Below are positions 1-10,594 of a stretch of DNA of 64,000 nt, in pieces; positions within the stretch are counted from its first letter, which is position 1, and each line of letters starts with the position of its first letter. Below the pieces are notes generated by a model, which worked only from the letters and a program-made list of their open reading frames with translations, searched no databases and was not told the origin of the DNA. The stretch spans positions 50,895,454-50,959,453 of the forward strand of contig OZ022502.1 of the NCBI GenBank assembly GCA_963989385.1, given 5' to 3'. This DNA is from Ctena decussata (Eukaryota; Mollusca; Bivalvia; Lucinida; Lucinidae). The translations under genes and the position numbers were made by a program.

Positions 1-216
1 CATTCGGGATACCCCTTAAGGGGTATCTGGGCAAACAGTTTGGATCCAGATCAGGCCCCCCAAACGTGGGACCTGATCTGGGATCCAAACTGTTTGCTGC
101 CTAGACATCATTTCTACAAGAGTTGGTTAGACCAATATTGTCAAAATATTCTTGATTTTTGATGCAGACGACAATATCAGCAGACGACAAAAAATACCCA
201 GAATGCAATGGGTTAA
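1..216 (-). mobile_element. TTAA-ended palindromic MITE, family 1 (truncated by window edge)
   Basis: Palindromic core: GCAAACAGTTTGGATCCAGA pairs with its complement ending near position 102. The right end reads CCAGAATGCAATGGGTTAA, and two copies of GCAGACGACAA lie just inside. Other copies are at 22905-23096 and 32302-32528 in the opposite orientation. There is no coding capacity. Confidence 0.75.
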
Positions 217-1365
217 AAGGAAGTGTACTTCAGGAGAATGCACCTCAAGAGAATGCAGTGATGGTTATTCCGTTATGTTTTTGCCATCAGAAATATTTCT
301 TCTGGAATGTGTATTGCACAGCTGCTTCATATATTACATAACAGAACCAATAGTTCTAATAAACCACTTGCAATCTTGCCAGATTTATAAACAAAGACTG
401 AAGAACCCATTGAAAACAAACAAATAAGAAATATCCCAACACATGAGGTGTGATTTTTTTCGCAGTTGCTCTAGCCAGCATTTAATGGTCCAGCATTGTC
501 ATTTTTCAGTCCTATACTTTTCCCAGCTCAGCTTCCAAACCGTGGAAGTAAACAAACACATGTGCCTGTTAATTCCCATTTGATTATTGGTATTTGAGGT
601 CAAAGGTCATGTTTATGCTGGGGAAAGTGAAGTATTGTTTTATCATTATATAGTGATGCTTTGCCATCTCCGCTTATGTACCATATTTAATCCTAACGAA
701 AAAAAAAAGACTGGCTCTAATAAATGCACTCTATATCTTTTCTCAGGCAACAATATCATATTGACATGGCAACGTTTCAAAATTTCAGACAGAAAAACCC
801 TCAGATATTGTAGTATATAAATGGTCACTTTCTCCCAAACATGGTCTTTATTGCGGTCTAAGAAGTTTTTCAACTTTTTAATGATTGCAGAGTGCAGCTA
901 TTACTTTTATTACATAATAAGTTGGCAATGATTGATTTGTTACTTTTAGGCTCTAAATAACCCCCTCTATTGCTGAAATGAAGTGCCTTTGGGGGGCTTA
1001 TAAGGATTAATACAGTAGCTCCATTAAAAATCTTCCCATGCCTACTGGCAGGTAGTAATAAGGGAACCTGATAATGAAGCTTCGTAGTTTAGGTGCAGAA
1101 GCTGCATATTTTGGATAGATACCAACTATTTACCATTCAAATGATATAACATTGCAGGCCATGTATGTTAAAGCTGTAGTTCTAGGAAGTCCTTGTTTGT
1201 AATGGATCACAATGAAATATAGTAAGTAAATTTCTTAATAACAATAAATAATAATATAATATCAGTAATAATTATATGAAAAGTTAAACTGATTACAGTA
1301 TTTATCCTTTTAAATGCCCCAGTTTGTTGTATTTCACAAAAGGAGGGTGGGTGGAAGGGGGGAGT

Positions 1366-1382
1366 GGGGGGGGGGGGGGGGG
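1366..1382. repeat. G17 homopolymer in a G-rich tract
   Basis: Preceded by GGAGGGTGGGTGGAAGGGGG, so the + strand has several G runs that could form a quadruplex. Confidence 0.85.
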
Positions 1383-1446
1383 CATTATTTAGGGCCTGAA
1401 GAATTACATATCAGCCACCAAACTTCCAATAAACAGTATTAGGTGG

Positions 1447-2735
1447 TTTTAGGTCCAGAAGACCTTTTGCTATACAGAGTATTCAAAGGACTGATTTTTC
1501 CATCTAGAGGACTGTCCTTTTGCTGTCTTACAGTCTAGAGCACTGTCGTTTTGCTGTCTAGAGGACTGTCGTTTTCCCATCTAGAGAGCTGCCCTTTTTG
1601 CCAGCCAGATGACTGGCGTTTTGCCATTCAGAGGATTGTCCTTTTGCTGTCCAGAGGCTGCCCTTTTGCTGTGCAGAGGTCTGCCTTTTTACCATGCATA
1701 GGACTGTTCTTTTGCCATGCAGAGAGATGCCCTTTTGCCATCGAGAGAATCGCTCTTTTTATTAAGTCCAGGGAGCTGCTCTTTTGCCGTCCAGAGGACT
1801 GCCTTTTTGTCATCCAGAAGTCTGGTTTTTTGCCATGCAGAGGACTGCCTTTTTGCCATCCAAAAGTCTGTTTTTTGTCATCCGGAGGACTGCCTTTTTG
1901 TCATCCAGAAGTCTGTTTTTTGCCACCCAGAGGACTGCCTTTTTGCCATCCAGAAGTCTATTCTTTGCCATCCAGAGGACTGCCTTTTTGCCATCCAGAA
2001 GTCTGTTCTTTTGCCATCCAGAGGACTGCCTTTTTGTCATCCAGAAGTCTGTTCTTTTGCCATCCAGAGGACTGTCTTTTTGCCATCCAGAAGTCTGTTC
2101 TTTTGCCATCCAGAGGACTGCCTTTAGTATGTTCTTTTGCCATCCAGAGGACTGCCTTTTTGTCATCCAGAAGTCTGTTCTTTTTCCATCCAGAGGACTG
2201 CCTTTTTGTCATCCAGAAGTCTGTTCTTTTGCCATGCAGAGGACTGCCTTTTTGTCATCCAGAGGACTGCCTTTTTGTCATCCAGAGCAGGGCCTGACAA
2301 ATCCATTGTCCGGTTGCCGGGGACAAGTGAAAATTTTTGCTGGGCAAGTAAATTATTTTCTTACTTGCCCAGAAAAATGTATAAGTTATATAGGGAAAAC
2401 AGATATATTTCAGCATTTTCTTGTAGAAGCTAATTACCGGACAAGTGGATAATATTTTGATTTGTCAAGCCCTGCCAGAGGACTGTCTTTTTGGTTTCTA
2501 GAGGACTGTCCATTTGCCATCCAAAGGACTACCCTCTTGCCATTAAGAGGTTGGCCCTTTTCCCAACCAGAGGACTGCCCTTTTTGCTGTCCAGAGGTGG
2601 GCCCTTTTGCCATTCAGATGACTGGCCTTTTTGTCAATCTTTGCCATCCAAAGGACTGCCCTTTTGCCATAATATAGAGGTTTGCCATTTTCTTTTTCGA
2701 ACCAGAGAACTGCCCCTTTTGTCATCCAGAGGACT
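1447..2735. repeat. 23-bp minisatellite, 46-bp dimer organisation
   Basis: Tandem array of CCATCCAGAGGACTGCC-type units about 23 bp long. Between about 1800 and 2290 two variants alternate, one with AGAGGACTGCCTTTTTG and one with AGAAGTCTGTTCTTTTG, giving a 46-bp dimer. The edges are more diverged. A TIR element splits the array at 2288-2474. Open frames through it are by-products of the repeat. Confidence 0.9.
2288..2474. mobile_element. 187-bp TIR element inserted in the minisatellite
   Basis: The ends are inverted: CAGGGCCTGACAAAT at the left and the complement of CAGGGCTTGACAAAT at the right. It is flanked by CCAGAG at 2282-2287 and 2475-2480, which occurs once in the array unit, so it is a 6-bp target duplication. 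An inner inverted pair, TGGGCAAGTAA / TTACTTGCCCA, forms a hairpin. CAGGG ends resemble hAT elements, but those usually duplicate 8 bp, so the superfamily is open. Confidence 0.8.
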
Positions 2736-3308
2736 GCATGCCCTTATGGCACCACTATTGCCATGCTGAGGAGGCAATGCCGTTACTTGCATTTTAGTGG
2801 AGAATCTGTCTTGGATTGTCTCTCTTCACAGGATTAACTGTCTCCCTTTGCAAAACATTTACTTCCCTTATCATATCTTGATTGAGGAAGGGAATTACTT
2901 AATGTCAAAAGAGCAGTCCTCAATATAACAAAAGGCATTACTGCTTACTTTGCAGCTCTTGGTCAAAGTCACAGACTTACAACAGTAATTGCATTCATGA
3001 TGGGCTAGCATCAGTTTAGGCAAGCTATTCTGTCCAGCAACAACAATTGTTTTCACCGTTTTGTATATTTTTTCTGTATCATATTCTATATATGATTGAA
3101 TATGAGAAAGCTTCATTAAAGATTTATTCTTGTGGAAGCTAGTAAATAATGAATAATTATACACATTATTACCCCCATTTCCATCAACATGTGGCAATAA
3201 CAGGCCAGTTGTATTGTTAAATTTGATATCATCACCATTACTCTTTCTCATAAAGCAGAGATTCTCATTATGCTGTTCATAACCGTAAATATTCAAGCAT
3301 TCTATTGA

Positions 3309-3368
3309 GCAAACATTGTAGATGCAGATCAGACTGCTCCTAGTCTAATAAGGGTCTTTACTGTTTGC
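3309..3368. repeat. GCAAACA-type palindrome, CAGACTGCTCC core
   Basis: Outer arms GCAAACATTGTAGATGCAGA and AGGGTCTTTACTGTTTGC enclose CAGACTGCTCCTAGTCT. It is decayed but clearly the hairpin also found at 37126, 59231 and 63199. Confidence 0.6.
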
Positions 3369-3689
3369 AAACAAAAGTCTAAAATTTTTCCTGGTTTGAC
3401 AATTGAATGGACTTGTCCAGGCTTAAAGTATGGGAGCATGGTGGCAAAGATGTTTGTGTCCACCAGTCAGTTGCGCTAAATAGAGTAGTTAGAGAATCTG
3501 ACAGGGCCATCAGAAGCCTGCCACTTATTTCTGATATTCTCATAATTATTATTGTCTTGGCAAACTGTTACAGTGGAAGAGGTGATTTCTGTTACTTCTT
3601 GTAGAGTTTCTTCCGGTCAGATCTAATTAAATATTTAGGTCCCAAAAGAAACATTGTCCAGTTGTAAAGATGGCCAAGAAACATAGCTG

Positions 3690-3800
3690 TATGATACTGC
3701 ATTTGCCGTAACGCACCAGTCGTACCAGGCCTCTGTGGGCCTGGGAATAGCTGGGACTTTGACTTTTCACCATGCAGAGCCCCGCTATATACCCTGCATG
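3690..3800 (-). mobile_element. Fragment of the GC-rich long-TIR element
   Basis: GCACCAGTCGTACCAGGCCT, GGGAATAGC and TTGACTTTTCACCATGCAGAG follow the same order as the reverse complement of the end of the element at 23464-23834. Confidence 0.55.
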
Positions 3801-4016
3801 ACGGTGACAGGCTTCTGTGCAAAGCAACCCTGAATGGCCTACCCAAATCCTGGCTGGTTGATGTGAAATTACCTTGCCCGTTTGGGCATGTAATCAGACT
3901 GATGCCACTAAAAATCTTTGGTACTGCAAGGATGCTGCTGAGGTAAAAACATGGTATCAGAAAATTACACGTTATTCTTTGACTTTTGAATTAAAAGACA
4001 TTTTAAACTGCCAATT

Positions 4017-4234
4017 CAGTGCTGGAAACGGCCAGTGGCCCAGTGGCCAAATGCTCCTAATTTTTGTTTCGGGCCACCAGAAATCTCCAAAATATGGCCT
4101 TTAGTGGCCCAAATTCATCTTTCTGGCAATACTAAATGAATGGAAACTTTAGCTAGTGGATAATTTGGGCAACTGAAAGTTAGGCCTGCTAAGCTTTTGG
4201 GCCACCACATTAAACTTTCGTGTTTCCAGCACTG
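4017..4234. mobile_element. MITE with CAGTGCTGGAAAC inverted ends
   Basis: Terminal inverted repeats CAGTGCTGGAAAC / GTTTCCAGCACTG bound 218 bp, flanked by the direct repeat CAATT (4012-4016, 4235-4239). Internal GGGCCACC motifs recur in both orientations. The CAGTG ends suggest a hAT-type MITE, but the flanking repeat is only 5 bp. Confidence 0.7.
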
Positions 4235-4987
4235 CAATTACTTTTCAATTTTATTTTGTCAATAAAATTTTGTGGTCATGCAGTTCGAAATAAAGGTCGG
4301 TGATCAGAGTTCCATTTGTCCAGAGGTGATAACCCGTTAAACTTCTGTTTACATCTTATTTTAGCTTCTGTTAATCGTCTCAGTAGTCGCTTTATCCATT
4401 AAATCTATTGCGTCTGATTTCCAATATTGGTCTTTCTGTCAGTGCTTTGGTATTGATTATTGTCGTAGCATCGTGAAAACACTAAATTAATTAGGTAACG
4501 TCGTCATCAAGGTAGATTTCAAGACTTTCCAGATGTGGAATTACGCTGGTATCACATGAAAGTTTCACATTTTCAAATTTACCAAGGGATTTGGTTGCCA
4601 TGGACCTGGATCCAATTGGGAAGAAGTATAAATTGATAATGACAGTGTTATTGAAACTGGTATACGTATATTGGTAGATCATAGATGGTACTGATAAAAG
4701 CTGTTGTGATATACCTGAAAAGAAAGTATTTAGACTGTGACAGAATTTAACAGCTGTAACACTTGTGTATATTATGAACTTTAATAATGTGTGATGTTGA
4801 AATGGCAAAATTGAACTGGAATTATGTCAGTTTCTTGGAATGACAAGATTTGGATTAGACGCTGTGACTCTCCAACTGTTTATATTGATCAAATTGGTAA
4901 TTTTTTCGATTTCATTTTCAGTTACCCAAAATGGAAGGGTTGTATGACACTTTCAGGAACCTGATAATGGTTCTGGTCTAAGAAAAA

Positions 4988-5261
4988 AGGTAAAGGTAAA
5001 GGTTTCCCATAGCCTAATAGCCATACATGCAGTGGGGGTTAGAGACCCACTGTATCTTGGGCACAGCTGATGAAAGGCGGAGCTCATCTCTCTCCTTTCG
5101 CTGCCTTATCCTTCCCTGATTCGAAAAAGGTACCCATTTACTGCTGGGTTGACAGAGAGAGTTTTCCAGTCGTCGGATGGCGCAGTGAGCCGTGAACTCA
5201 CGACCTTCTGGCAACTTTCTGCACCATAACAGAGCCACTCTAACCACTTAGCCATGGCACC
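4988..5261 (-). mobile_element. tRNA-derived SINE (full length)
   Basis: Read on the minus strand it begins GTGCCATGGCTAAGTGGTTA, an A-box-like tRNA head. A B-box-like GTCGTGAGTTCACGG and an unrelated body follow, ending in short TTTACC repeats. A second, more decayed copy lies 160 bp away. Confidence 0.75.
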
Positions 5262-5422
5262 TCTCTGTTCTAAGTACTTTATTATTAAAGGTCATGAAGG
5301 AGGATTGAAGTTTGCTGTCTTTGATGCTGGTACTGAACTGACTGACACTTGATGGTGGTAACCGTGACCCCATGTTCAAGGTCACAAAGGATTGTGTTGG
5401 TTATAGGCATTGATGTTTGTAG

Positions 5423-5617
5423 GTGAAGGTAAAGGTTTCCCATAGCCTTGTGGCTTTAGAGGCACCCACTGTGTCTTGGGCAAAGCATGTTCAAGATGCA
5501 GCCTTTCTCTCTTTTTTAGCTGGAGATTTGAAAAAAGGTACTCGTTAAATGCTGGGTTAACAGAGTTTTACAGTGGCTCGTTTGAGATTTGAACCTATGA
5601 CCTTCAGCACCATAGCT
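5423..5617 (-). mobile_element. tRNA-derived SINE, decayed copy of the 4988 family
   Basis: It shares GGTAAAGGTTTCCCATAGCC, the CACTGTGTCTTGGGCA and AAATGCTGGGTTAACAGAG segments, and the B-box-like CCTATGACCTTC, with internal deletions. Confidence 0.65.
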
Positions 5618-5811
5618 ATTTGTAGGCTATATACAATAAAGTAAACAGTAGGTTCTGACTTGTTTTATGGCTGGAATTTATCTTGCCTTTTTGAAAGGGC
5701 GGGAAGCACTGCAGTGTCTGCGTCCACATCCATATTGACATCTGGAAAGAATGTTTAAATGTGATGGGCAAGCTATCCTGTGTGTCAAGTTCAACAGATT
5801 TTATTTTCAAG

Positions 5812-5974
5812 TTAAGTTTTTGTCTTGCCTGTGACTAGCAGAAGCGAGACATATGTGTTACTGTTACGGTGTCAGTGGTGGCGGTGACTTTTGTCAAGGT
5901 CACAATTAGCTCTGTTTTGTGACAATGCACTGACAGGTTAGACATCACATTCCACAAAGTTCTTGTTTACCAGA
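5812..5974 (+). repeat. GTCTC-hairpin repeat
   Basis: After a T run it starts with the hairpin GTCTTGCCTGTGACTAGCAG / AAGCGAGAC, contains TTAGCTCTGTTTTGTGACA and ends AAGTTCTTGT. Related pieces lie at 9098, 16034, 35053, 38512 and 63328. The hairpin start and CTTGT end recall the elements at 12617, 18002 and 20812. Confidence 0.5.
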
Positions 5975-6385
5975 AACATAAAATGACAGTTGGGCCTCTT
6001 ATTAATTTAATTAAAACTGATCAGCTGGTGTAAAATTCAGCATAAAACAGTAATTCAGAAAGTGTAACTCAATTAGTTTTATGTAATATGACAGTGGTGA
6101 CAATAATATAACTTATGCCTGTTATATATTCTTTTAATCGCCCGCTAGCATGCGTTTATTGAAACATGGCAGGAAGCATCCATTAAAACTTAACCAATGG
6201 CAATACCGATAACTTGTATTGTGTGTGAAATGGATAATATTGCATTAAAAAAAAAGATGTCTGCTGCAGTATTGAAACAGTTGTGATTCTCTGTTACCAT
6301 GGCAACAGTTACCTGTGAAATGATCAGATTGATTTCTGTAATGGTTATTGTTGGGATGATGTAAAGCTGCAAAATAATGTGATTT

Positions 6386-6598
6386 CTAACCCTTAATGCG
6401 CCAAAAAGCAGACGACAAAATTTACATCTGCAGAATTTCAAAAAATGTTTTGTCCAAGCGATATCATATTTTGAGCATTCGGATACTAGAGGGCAAACAG
6501 TGTAGATTCAGATGAGGTGGCTCATTATGAGCCACCTCATCTGGATCTACACTGTTTGCAAATTTAACTATTTTAATTTTTGGCGCTTTAAGGGCTAA
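6386..6598 (+). mobile_element. TTAA-ended palindromic MITE, family 2
   Basis: Inverted ends CTAACCCTTAATGCGCCAAA and TTTGGCGCTTTAAGGGCTAA. Inside are GCAGACGACAAAATTTACAT and a long hairpin with outer arm GCAAACAGTGTAGATTCAGA and inner arm TGAGGTGGCTCA. Confidence 0.85.
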
Positions 6599-6754
6599 CC
6601 AACACTGGCAGCAAACCATGGTCCAGTCTGTTAATCAGTTTTCATTGCATCATTCATAAAGTACAAAAGTTAATATATTGAGCTGGGTATTAGAAAGTGC
6701 TTATTAAAATGCATGTGTTTAATCAGACTCATGCCCTGATTGCCTGCTCAAGTT

Positions 6755-6921
6755 TTTGAGAAAAATACCATTCTTGGACAATTCTAGGTTTGAATCCTGC
6801 TCGAGGTGTAATTCTTTTCAGCATGTACTTGACTACTTGGGGTACCCTTTCATTGGCTTGATATGACTGAAATACCTTTGAAAGGGCAATGAAACCACAA
6901 GTCGTCCATCCATCCATCATT
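6755..6921 (+). mobile_element. SINE with CATC tail, 5-prime incomplete
   Basis: A B-box-like GGTTTGAATCCTGCTCGAGG is followed by the body GATATGACTGAAATAC and the tail GTCCATCCATCCATC. The A-box end is not recognisable. Confidence 0.6.
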
Positions 6922-6955
6922 AAAATGACAGGCATTTTGGCCTGTCTGTAGAATC

Positions 6956-7168
6956 TTTGAGGAGCAGTGTAGTTCAGTGGGTTACTAAAGGGCTGTCCTG
7001 CTGATCTAGAGGTCCCAGGTTTGATTCTCCAATGGAATCTTTTCAGTCGTAAATGGTGCTCCATTACACACAGTCTTTAATTCTTATCACCATCCCATCA
7101 AGATACTGGTATGACTGAAATACTGCTGAAAAGGTAGTACAACCACAAGTCATTCATCCATCCATTTG
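6956..7168 (+). mobile_element. SINE with CATC tail
   Basis: The tRNA-like head GTAGTTCAGTGGGTTA, B-box-like GGTCCCAGGTTTGATTCTC, body GGTATGACTGAAATACTGCT and tail CATCCATCCATT match the copies at 11877 and 24501. It directly follows a partial copy. Confidence 0.7.
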
Positions 7169-7316
7169 TAGAACCTATCATTTGCACAGTTCTAATGTAA
7201 GGCCACAAGATATGTCATTATGAAGAAAAAGAAAAAAGTTCCAGGAATTAGCAGCAGAAAAGTCACCCGTTGCAAATAAAGGTTGAATGGGACAAGTTAT
7301 ACACCTTTGCAATAAT

Positions 7317-7895
7317 GGTAGATAAACATGGAGGTGTACCCTGGGTACACCTCCATGTTTATCTGCCATTCCTCAATGTTTATCTGTCACAGGGTACACC
7401 TCCATGTTTATATGTCATTATTACAAAAGGGAGGGTACACCTCCATGTTTATCTGCCATTATTACAAAGAGCAGGGTACACCTCCATGTTTATCTGCCAT
7501 TATTACTAAGGATGGGTACACCTCCATGTTTATCTGTCATTATTACTTAGGGGAGGGTACACCTCCATGTTTATCTGTCATTATTACAAAGGGGAGGATA
7601 CACCTCCATGTTTATCTGCCCTAATTACAAAGGGGTGGGTACACCTTCATATTTATTTGTCATTATTACAAAGGGGAGGTACACCTCCATGTTTATCTGT
7701 CATTATTACAAAGGGGAGGATACACCTCCATGTTTATCTGCCACTATTACAAAGGGGACGATACACCTCCATATTTATTGGTCCTAATTACAAAGGGGAG
7801 GGTACTTTTCCATTTGTCTGCCATTATTACAAAGAGGAATATAATAATGGCAGATAAACATGGAGGTGTACCCTGGGTACACCTCCATGTTTATA
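7317..7895 (+). repeat. Minisatellite of about 40 bp derived from a MITE end, palindromic at both borders
   Basis: About 13 units of GGGTACACCTCCATGTTTAT plus CTGCCATTATTACAAAGG. The unit matches the terminal GGGTACACCACCATGTTTTT CTGCC segment of the MITE family at 12222. Both borders carry the same palindrome, ATGGAGGTGTACCC joined to GGGTACACCTCCAT (near 7328 and 7857). Confidence 0.85.
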
Positions 7896-8030
7896 TCCCT
7901 TTATAACGAAAGTGAATATCTCAAGTGCATTCCTGGATGACATAGCCTGTCCAAAATTATTATAGGGAAAGGCTGGCAAAATCCAAAATGGGAGAGTTGT
8001 TTCCCCCTGATAGTGTACCCATATACCTTA
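7870..8030 (+). mobile_element. GTACACCACCATG-family MITE, diverged copy
   Basis: Beyond the minisatellite the sequence continues through CATTCCTGGATGACATAGCC and GGGAGAGTTGTTTCCCCCTG to TGTACCCATATACCTTA, the remaining body and opposite end of this MITE. It shows where the tandem unit came from. Confidence 0.65.
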
Positions 8031-8149
8031 ATCTGTTCTGGCTGTAAGACTTGAGGTAGCATATCAGGGGTCAAGCTAGTCTCACGATTATGTTGTCATT
8101 CTGTTTCAAAAAAAAAAAAATTGCTATTATGTGTACTTTTAACATCAAA

Positions 8150-8505
8150 TTGAAACTGCAGGGATAATTGCATAAATTTCCTTTTTTTGACTTAAAAACA
8201 TACATTGTTACCCCTCAATGCATGTTTTCATTGAGAAATAAGAAAAATTATCTTTGAATTACAGTCAGCTCCAGATATCTCGAACACTGATATCTCAAAG
8301 TATCTTATATCAAAGAATATCCTATTCTTATTTACATTTCAAGTCCTTTCATCTCAAACTACTGATATCTCAAAGTTAATTTTCTGGGACCAGAGCAGAA
8401 AATTTACTTAGAGATATCAGTAGTTTAGGATTAATTTCGACTTTGGAGATATGGAGAGTTGACTGTTTTCCTGTTTCCCCTTCTTGTCTGGAGCTCTGTG
8501 GAGCC
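8150..8505. mobile_element. Remnant of the GTTGTGACC palindrome family, split by another MITE
   Basis: AACATACATTGTTACCCCTC and GAGAAATAAGAAAAATTATC on the left, and CTTCTTGTCTGGAGCTCTG on the right, are the arms of the family at 20074. The core stem is deleted and a Tc1-type MITE sits between the pieces. Confidence 0.6.
8262..8465. mobile_element. Tc1/mariner-like palindromic MITE
   Basis: It begins CAGTCAGCTCCAGATATCTC after TA and ends GGAGAGTTGACTG. The arms contain CTGATATCTCAAAG in both orientations. A better preserved copy is at 53052-53257. Confidence 0.7.
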
Positions 8506-9097
8506 TGCGGCATCTTTCGCCAATGAAGCTGTTACTCTACATATCTCTTGAGATATATGTATGACAGTTTCATCCATCTAATGTGGTATATTGATTGTTT
8601 GATGTGAGTGTTACCTGTATAAATTATTTATCTGTTTCCCTTTGATGCTACATTAGTTATGCATGTAGGGTAAAGTGAAAATAGGGTATGGCTTACCGGT
8701 TTGTGGTTTATCACTGGGTTTCAGCCTAGAGGTAAACAAATGCAAATTTAGTAATGTTTAACTCGTATGATTTCTGGAAATAAAATGCATGACTCAAAGG
8801 TGGGACTTCATAATTATTGTGTAATTGTGTACTATGTGTATTTCAATGTTGTTCAGTCACATTTTGATTGGCAGTCAAAAACAGTTTCATAAGAATAAAT
8901 GGTGAGAGCACCATAATAAATGATACAGGCTTTTCTTTGCATAAAAATTGAAACTTTCCTTGTTGCACCAAATTAGAATGTGCAAACCCTCATATTATTA
9001 TTTATGGGAAGCAGCTCTCCAATTTTTACCTTGCCTGCTACTGGGAGACTGTGATGGATAGATATTACTTATCCGATGTTGGCATCACTGGTGAAAA

Positions 9098-9172
9098 CTT
9101 CTGGTTTAGCTCTGTTTTGTGACAGTGTGCAGAGGCAGCTCACTGCTTTCTGCAAACTTCATGTTATTTTTG
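9098..9172 (+). repeat. Fragment of the GTCTC-hairpin repeat
   Basis: It contains the TTTAGCTCTGTTTTGTGACA core and the following GCAG-rich segment, without the 5-prime hairpin. Confidence 0.45.
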
Positions 9173-9376
9173 CCTGTTTTCGCAATAGTGGTCAACTCTT
9201 AAAGGAAAGATATTGCTCTCTAAGGTGCCTAGATTGAAGGGAAGACACCTGAGTTGGGGCCTTTCTTTTAGGCAATGCAGTAAAAACCCTGAAATTGTCT
9301 CCCTTTGAAGAAAAAAATGGAGGAAAAACTGGAGATGTATCTTGAAAAAAATTATATATTGGGACATATAGGTCTG

Positions 9377-9437
9377 CGTAAACAGCAGTGCAGACCAAGA
9401 TCATACTGCAGTCTGTTCAGGATCTACACTATTTGCC
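9377..9437. repeat. GCAAACA-type palindrome, decayed
   Basis: AAACAGCAGTGCAGACCAAG pairs loosely with CAGGATCTACACTATTTGCC around CATACTGCAGTCTG. A SINE with target duplication is inserted just downstream. Confidence 0.5.
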
Positions 9438-9452
9438 ATTGCTTTTGCACCG

Positions 9453-9613
9453 GAGCGGCTGGAGTGTAGTGGATAACACTCCAGACTACCAATCCAGGGG
9501 TCGCAAGATCAATCCCCCGCTTCTTTCGGATGAGACTTTAAGCCGAGGTCCTGTATCCATATGACCTCGTTGTTGGTGGGACATTAAACCCGAGTTCACT
9601 CACTCACTCACTC
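9453..9613 (+). mobile_element. tRNA-derived SINE with TCAC tail and target duplication
   Basis: The head GGAGTGTAGTGGATAACACT and B-box-like GGGGTCGCAAGATCAATCCC are followed by GACTTTAAGCCGAGGTCC, GGGACATTAAACCC and (TCAC)n. The direct repeat CTTTTGCACCG flanks it at 9442-9452 and 9614-9624, a perfect 11-bp target-site duplication. Confidence 0.88.
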
Positions 9614-9751
9614 CTTTTGCACCGTTTGGATCCATTACTGCATTGTAAAACCAAACTGTTCCATTTTAGGACAATTATGGTAATTATTTTAGGTGTTTCA
9701 ACTATTAGAATTTTTAAGCTATTTCTCATAAAGTTTATCATATAATTCCAG

Positions 9752-10216
9752 GTGTGACTGAAGATCCAGGTGACACTGATCAAGGTACTGATGTTGACAA
9801 AGTGGACTCTGGTAATGCCTTCAAGATGGATGTAGAAAGTCCATCATCAGAAGAATTAGAACATCTGGGTGGTGATCAAACTGGCAGTGAAACTGAGTCA
9901 GAAAGTGACCTAAACTCCCAGAGTTATACTATACAGAAGGGGGATGCAACACAAAGATTTAAGAATGAGCAGAGGGAAGAGTCAGCATCCCCGACAAACC
10001 CCAGGCACAACATTAAATCCAATGAAAACTCAGACAATAATGAGAACAGAGAGCCTGTTGAGAAGAAACCTAGAAGGGATAAGAAAGTGTCAGAATTGTC
10101 AACACCAGAGAAAAGACTCTCTGGTGATGCAACAAAATTTATTGATTTAAATTTGTCCGGAAGTAGGCCAGGTTCAGCAGCTAGTTCGGCAAAAAGTGGA
10201 TCTGGACGAGAAAAAG
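9752..10216 (+). CDS. MAP7: MAP7-family gene, internal coding exon 1 of the window (acidic N-terminal region)
   Basis: Exon of 465 nt bounded by acceptor TATAATTCCAG and donor AAAAAG/GTAATT. It enters and leaves in phase 1, so its first two bases complete a codon from an exon upstream of the window. The open frame encodes about 155 residues that are acidic, Ser-rich and without a fold I recognise: runs such as SPSSEELEHLGGD and ETESESDLNS, then a basic stretch EKKPRRDKKVSEL, and an end SGSRPGSAASSAKSGSGREK. Its final G joins AT of the 38213 exon to give Asp, which leads straight into the coiled coil. A disordered, Ser-rich head before the microtubule-binding coil is usual for the MAP7 family. 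Assignment to the gene depends on the phase match across a 28-kb intron and on codon-like composition. It could instead be skipped when the exon at 34070 is used. Confidence 0.8.
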
Positions 10217-10249
10217 GTAATTATTTCTTGTGGCAGTAGTGTACTTATA

Positions 10250-10415
10250 TTAAACCCTTTCACCCATGTATATTTGGAACTTGTTCCATCATTGAAGTTG
10301 GATAAGAGGGTAGAATAATGATAATAATAATAAAAATAATAATAAAAAAATTACCAACAAAATGGCAAACAGTGTAGATCTAGATGAAATGAAAATTTTT
10401 TTGGGTGAAAGGGTT
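10250..10415. mobile_element. MITE with TAAACCCTTTCACCC ends
   Basis: Inverted ends TTAAACCCTTTCACCC and GGGTGAAAGGGTT enclose an (ATAATA)n-rich stretch and a half-hairpin GCAAACAGTGTAGATCTAGA. It starts 34 bp after an exon donor. Confidence 0.65.
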
Positions 10416-10594
10416 ACCAAAAGAAAAAGAAATTTTTCCTTTGCTAATAGGCTTTGAATTGTTGTGAAATTCTGCTTGAATTATCAGAGCTTTCCTTATG
10501 CATAATTTATTTGCATTTTTGTTGCTCTTTTAAATTTAATTCTTTAATAATATCACCCTTTTGTCAGTCAATGACAGTGATTCACACGGTTGTT

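Larger units (their letters stand above)
1..9751. other. Upstream intron of the MAP7-family gene (5-prime part outside window)
   Basis: The first exon seen enters in phase 1, so at least one coding exon must lie before position 1 and this stretch is best read as intron. It holds a truncated palindromic MITE (1-216), a 23-bp minisatellite (1447-2735), a hAT-like MITE, several SINEs, palindromic MITEs and a second minisatellite (7317-7895). In 217-1446, 2740-3300, 4240-4980, 5640-6380 and 8510-9090 I see no repeat family or coding exon, apart from G17 at 1366-1382. Confidence 0.6.

Noticed and set aside
1551..2452. Open frames up to 248 codons on + and several on - across the minisatellite
   Set aside because: A 23-bp unit without stops keeps several frames open at once; the peptides merely repeat LPFCHPE or FCHPEDCLF-like units and show no gene features.
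2895..3296. 133-codon open frame on the minus strand
   Set aside because: No recognisable motif, no splice or promoter context. Frames of this size are expected by chance in 64 kb.
7270..7857. Open frames reading HLHVYLPLLQRG-type repeats
   Set aside because: They follow the 40-bp minisatellite derived from a non-coding MITE end.
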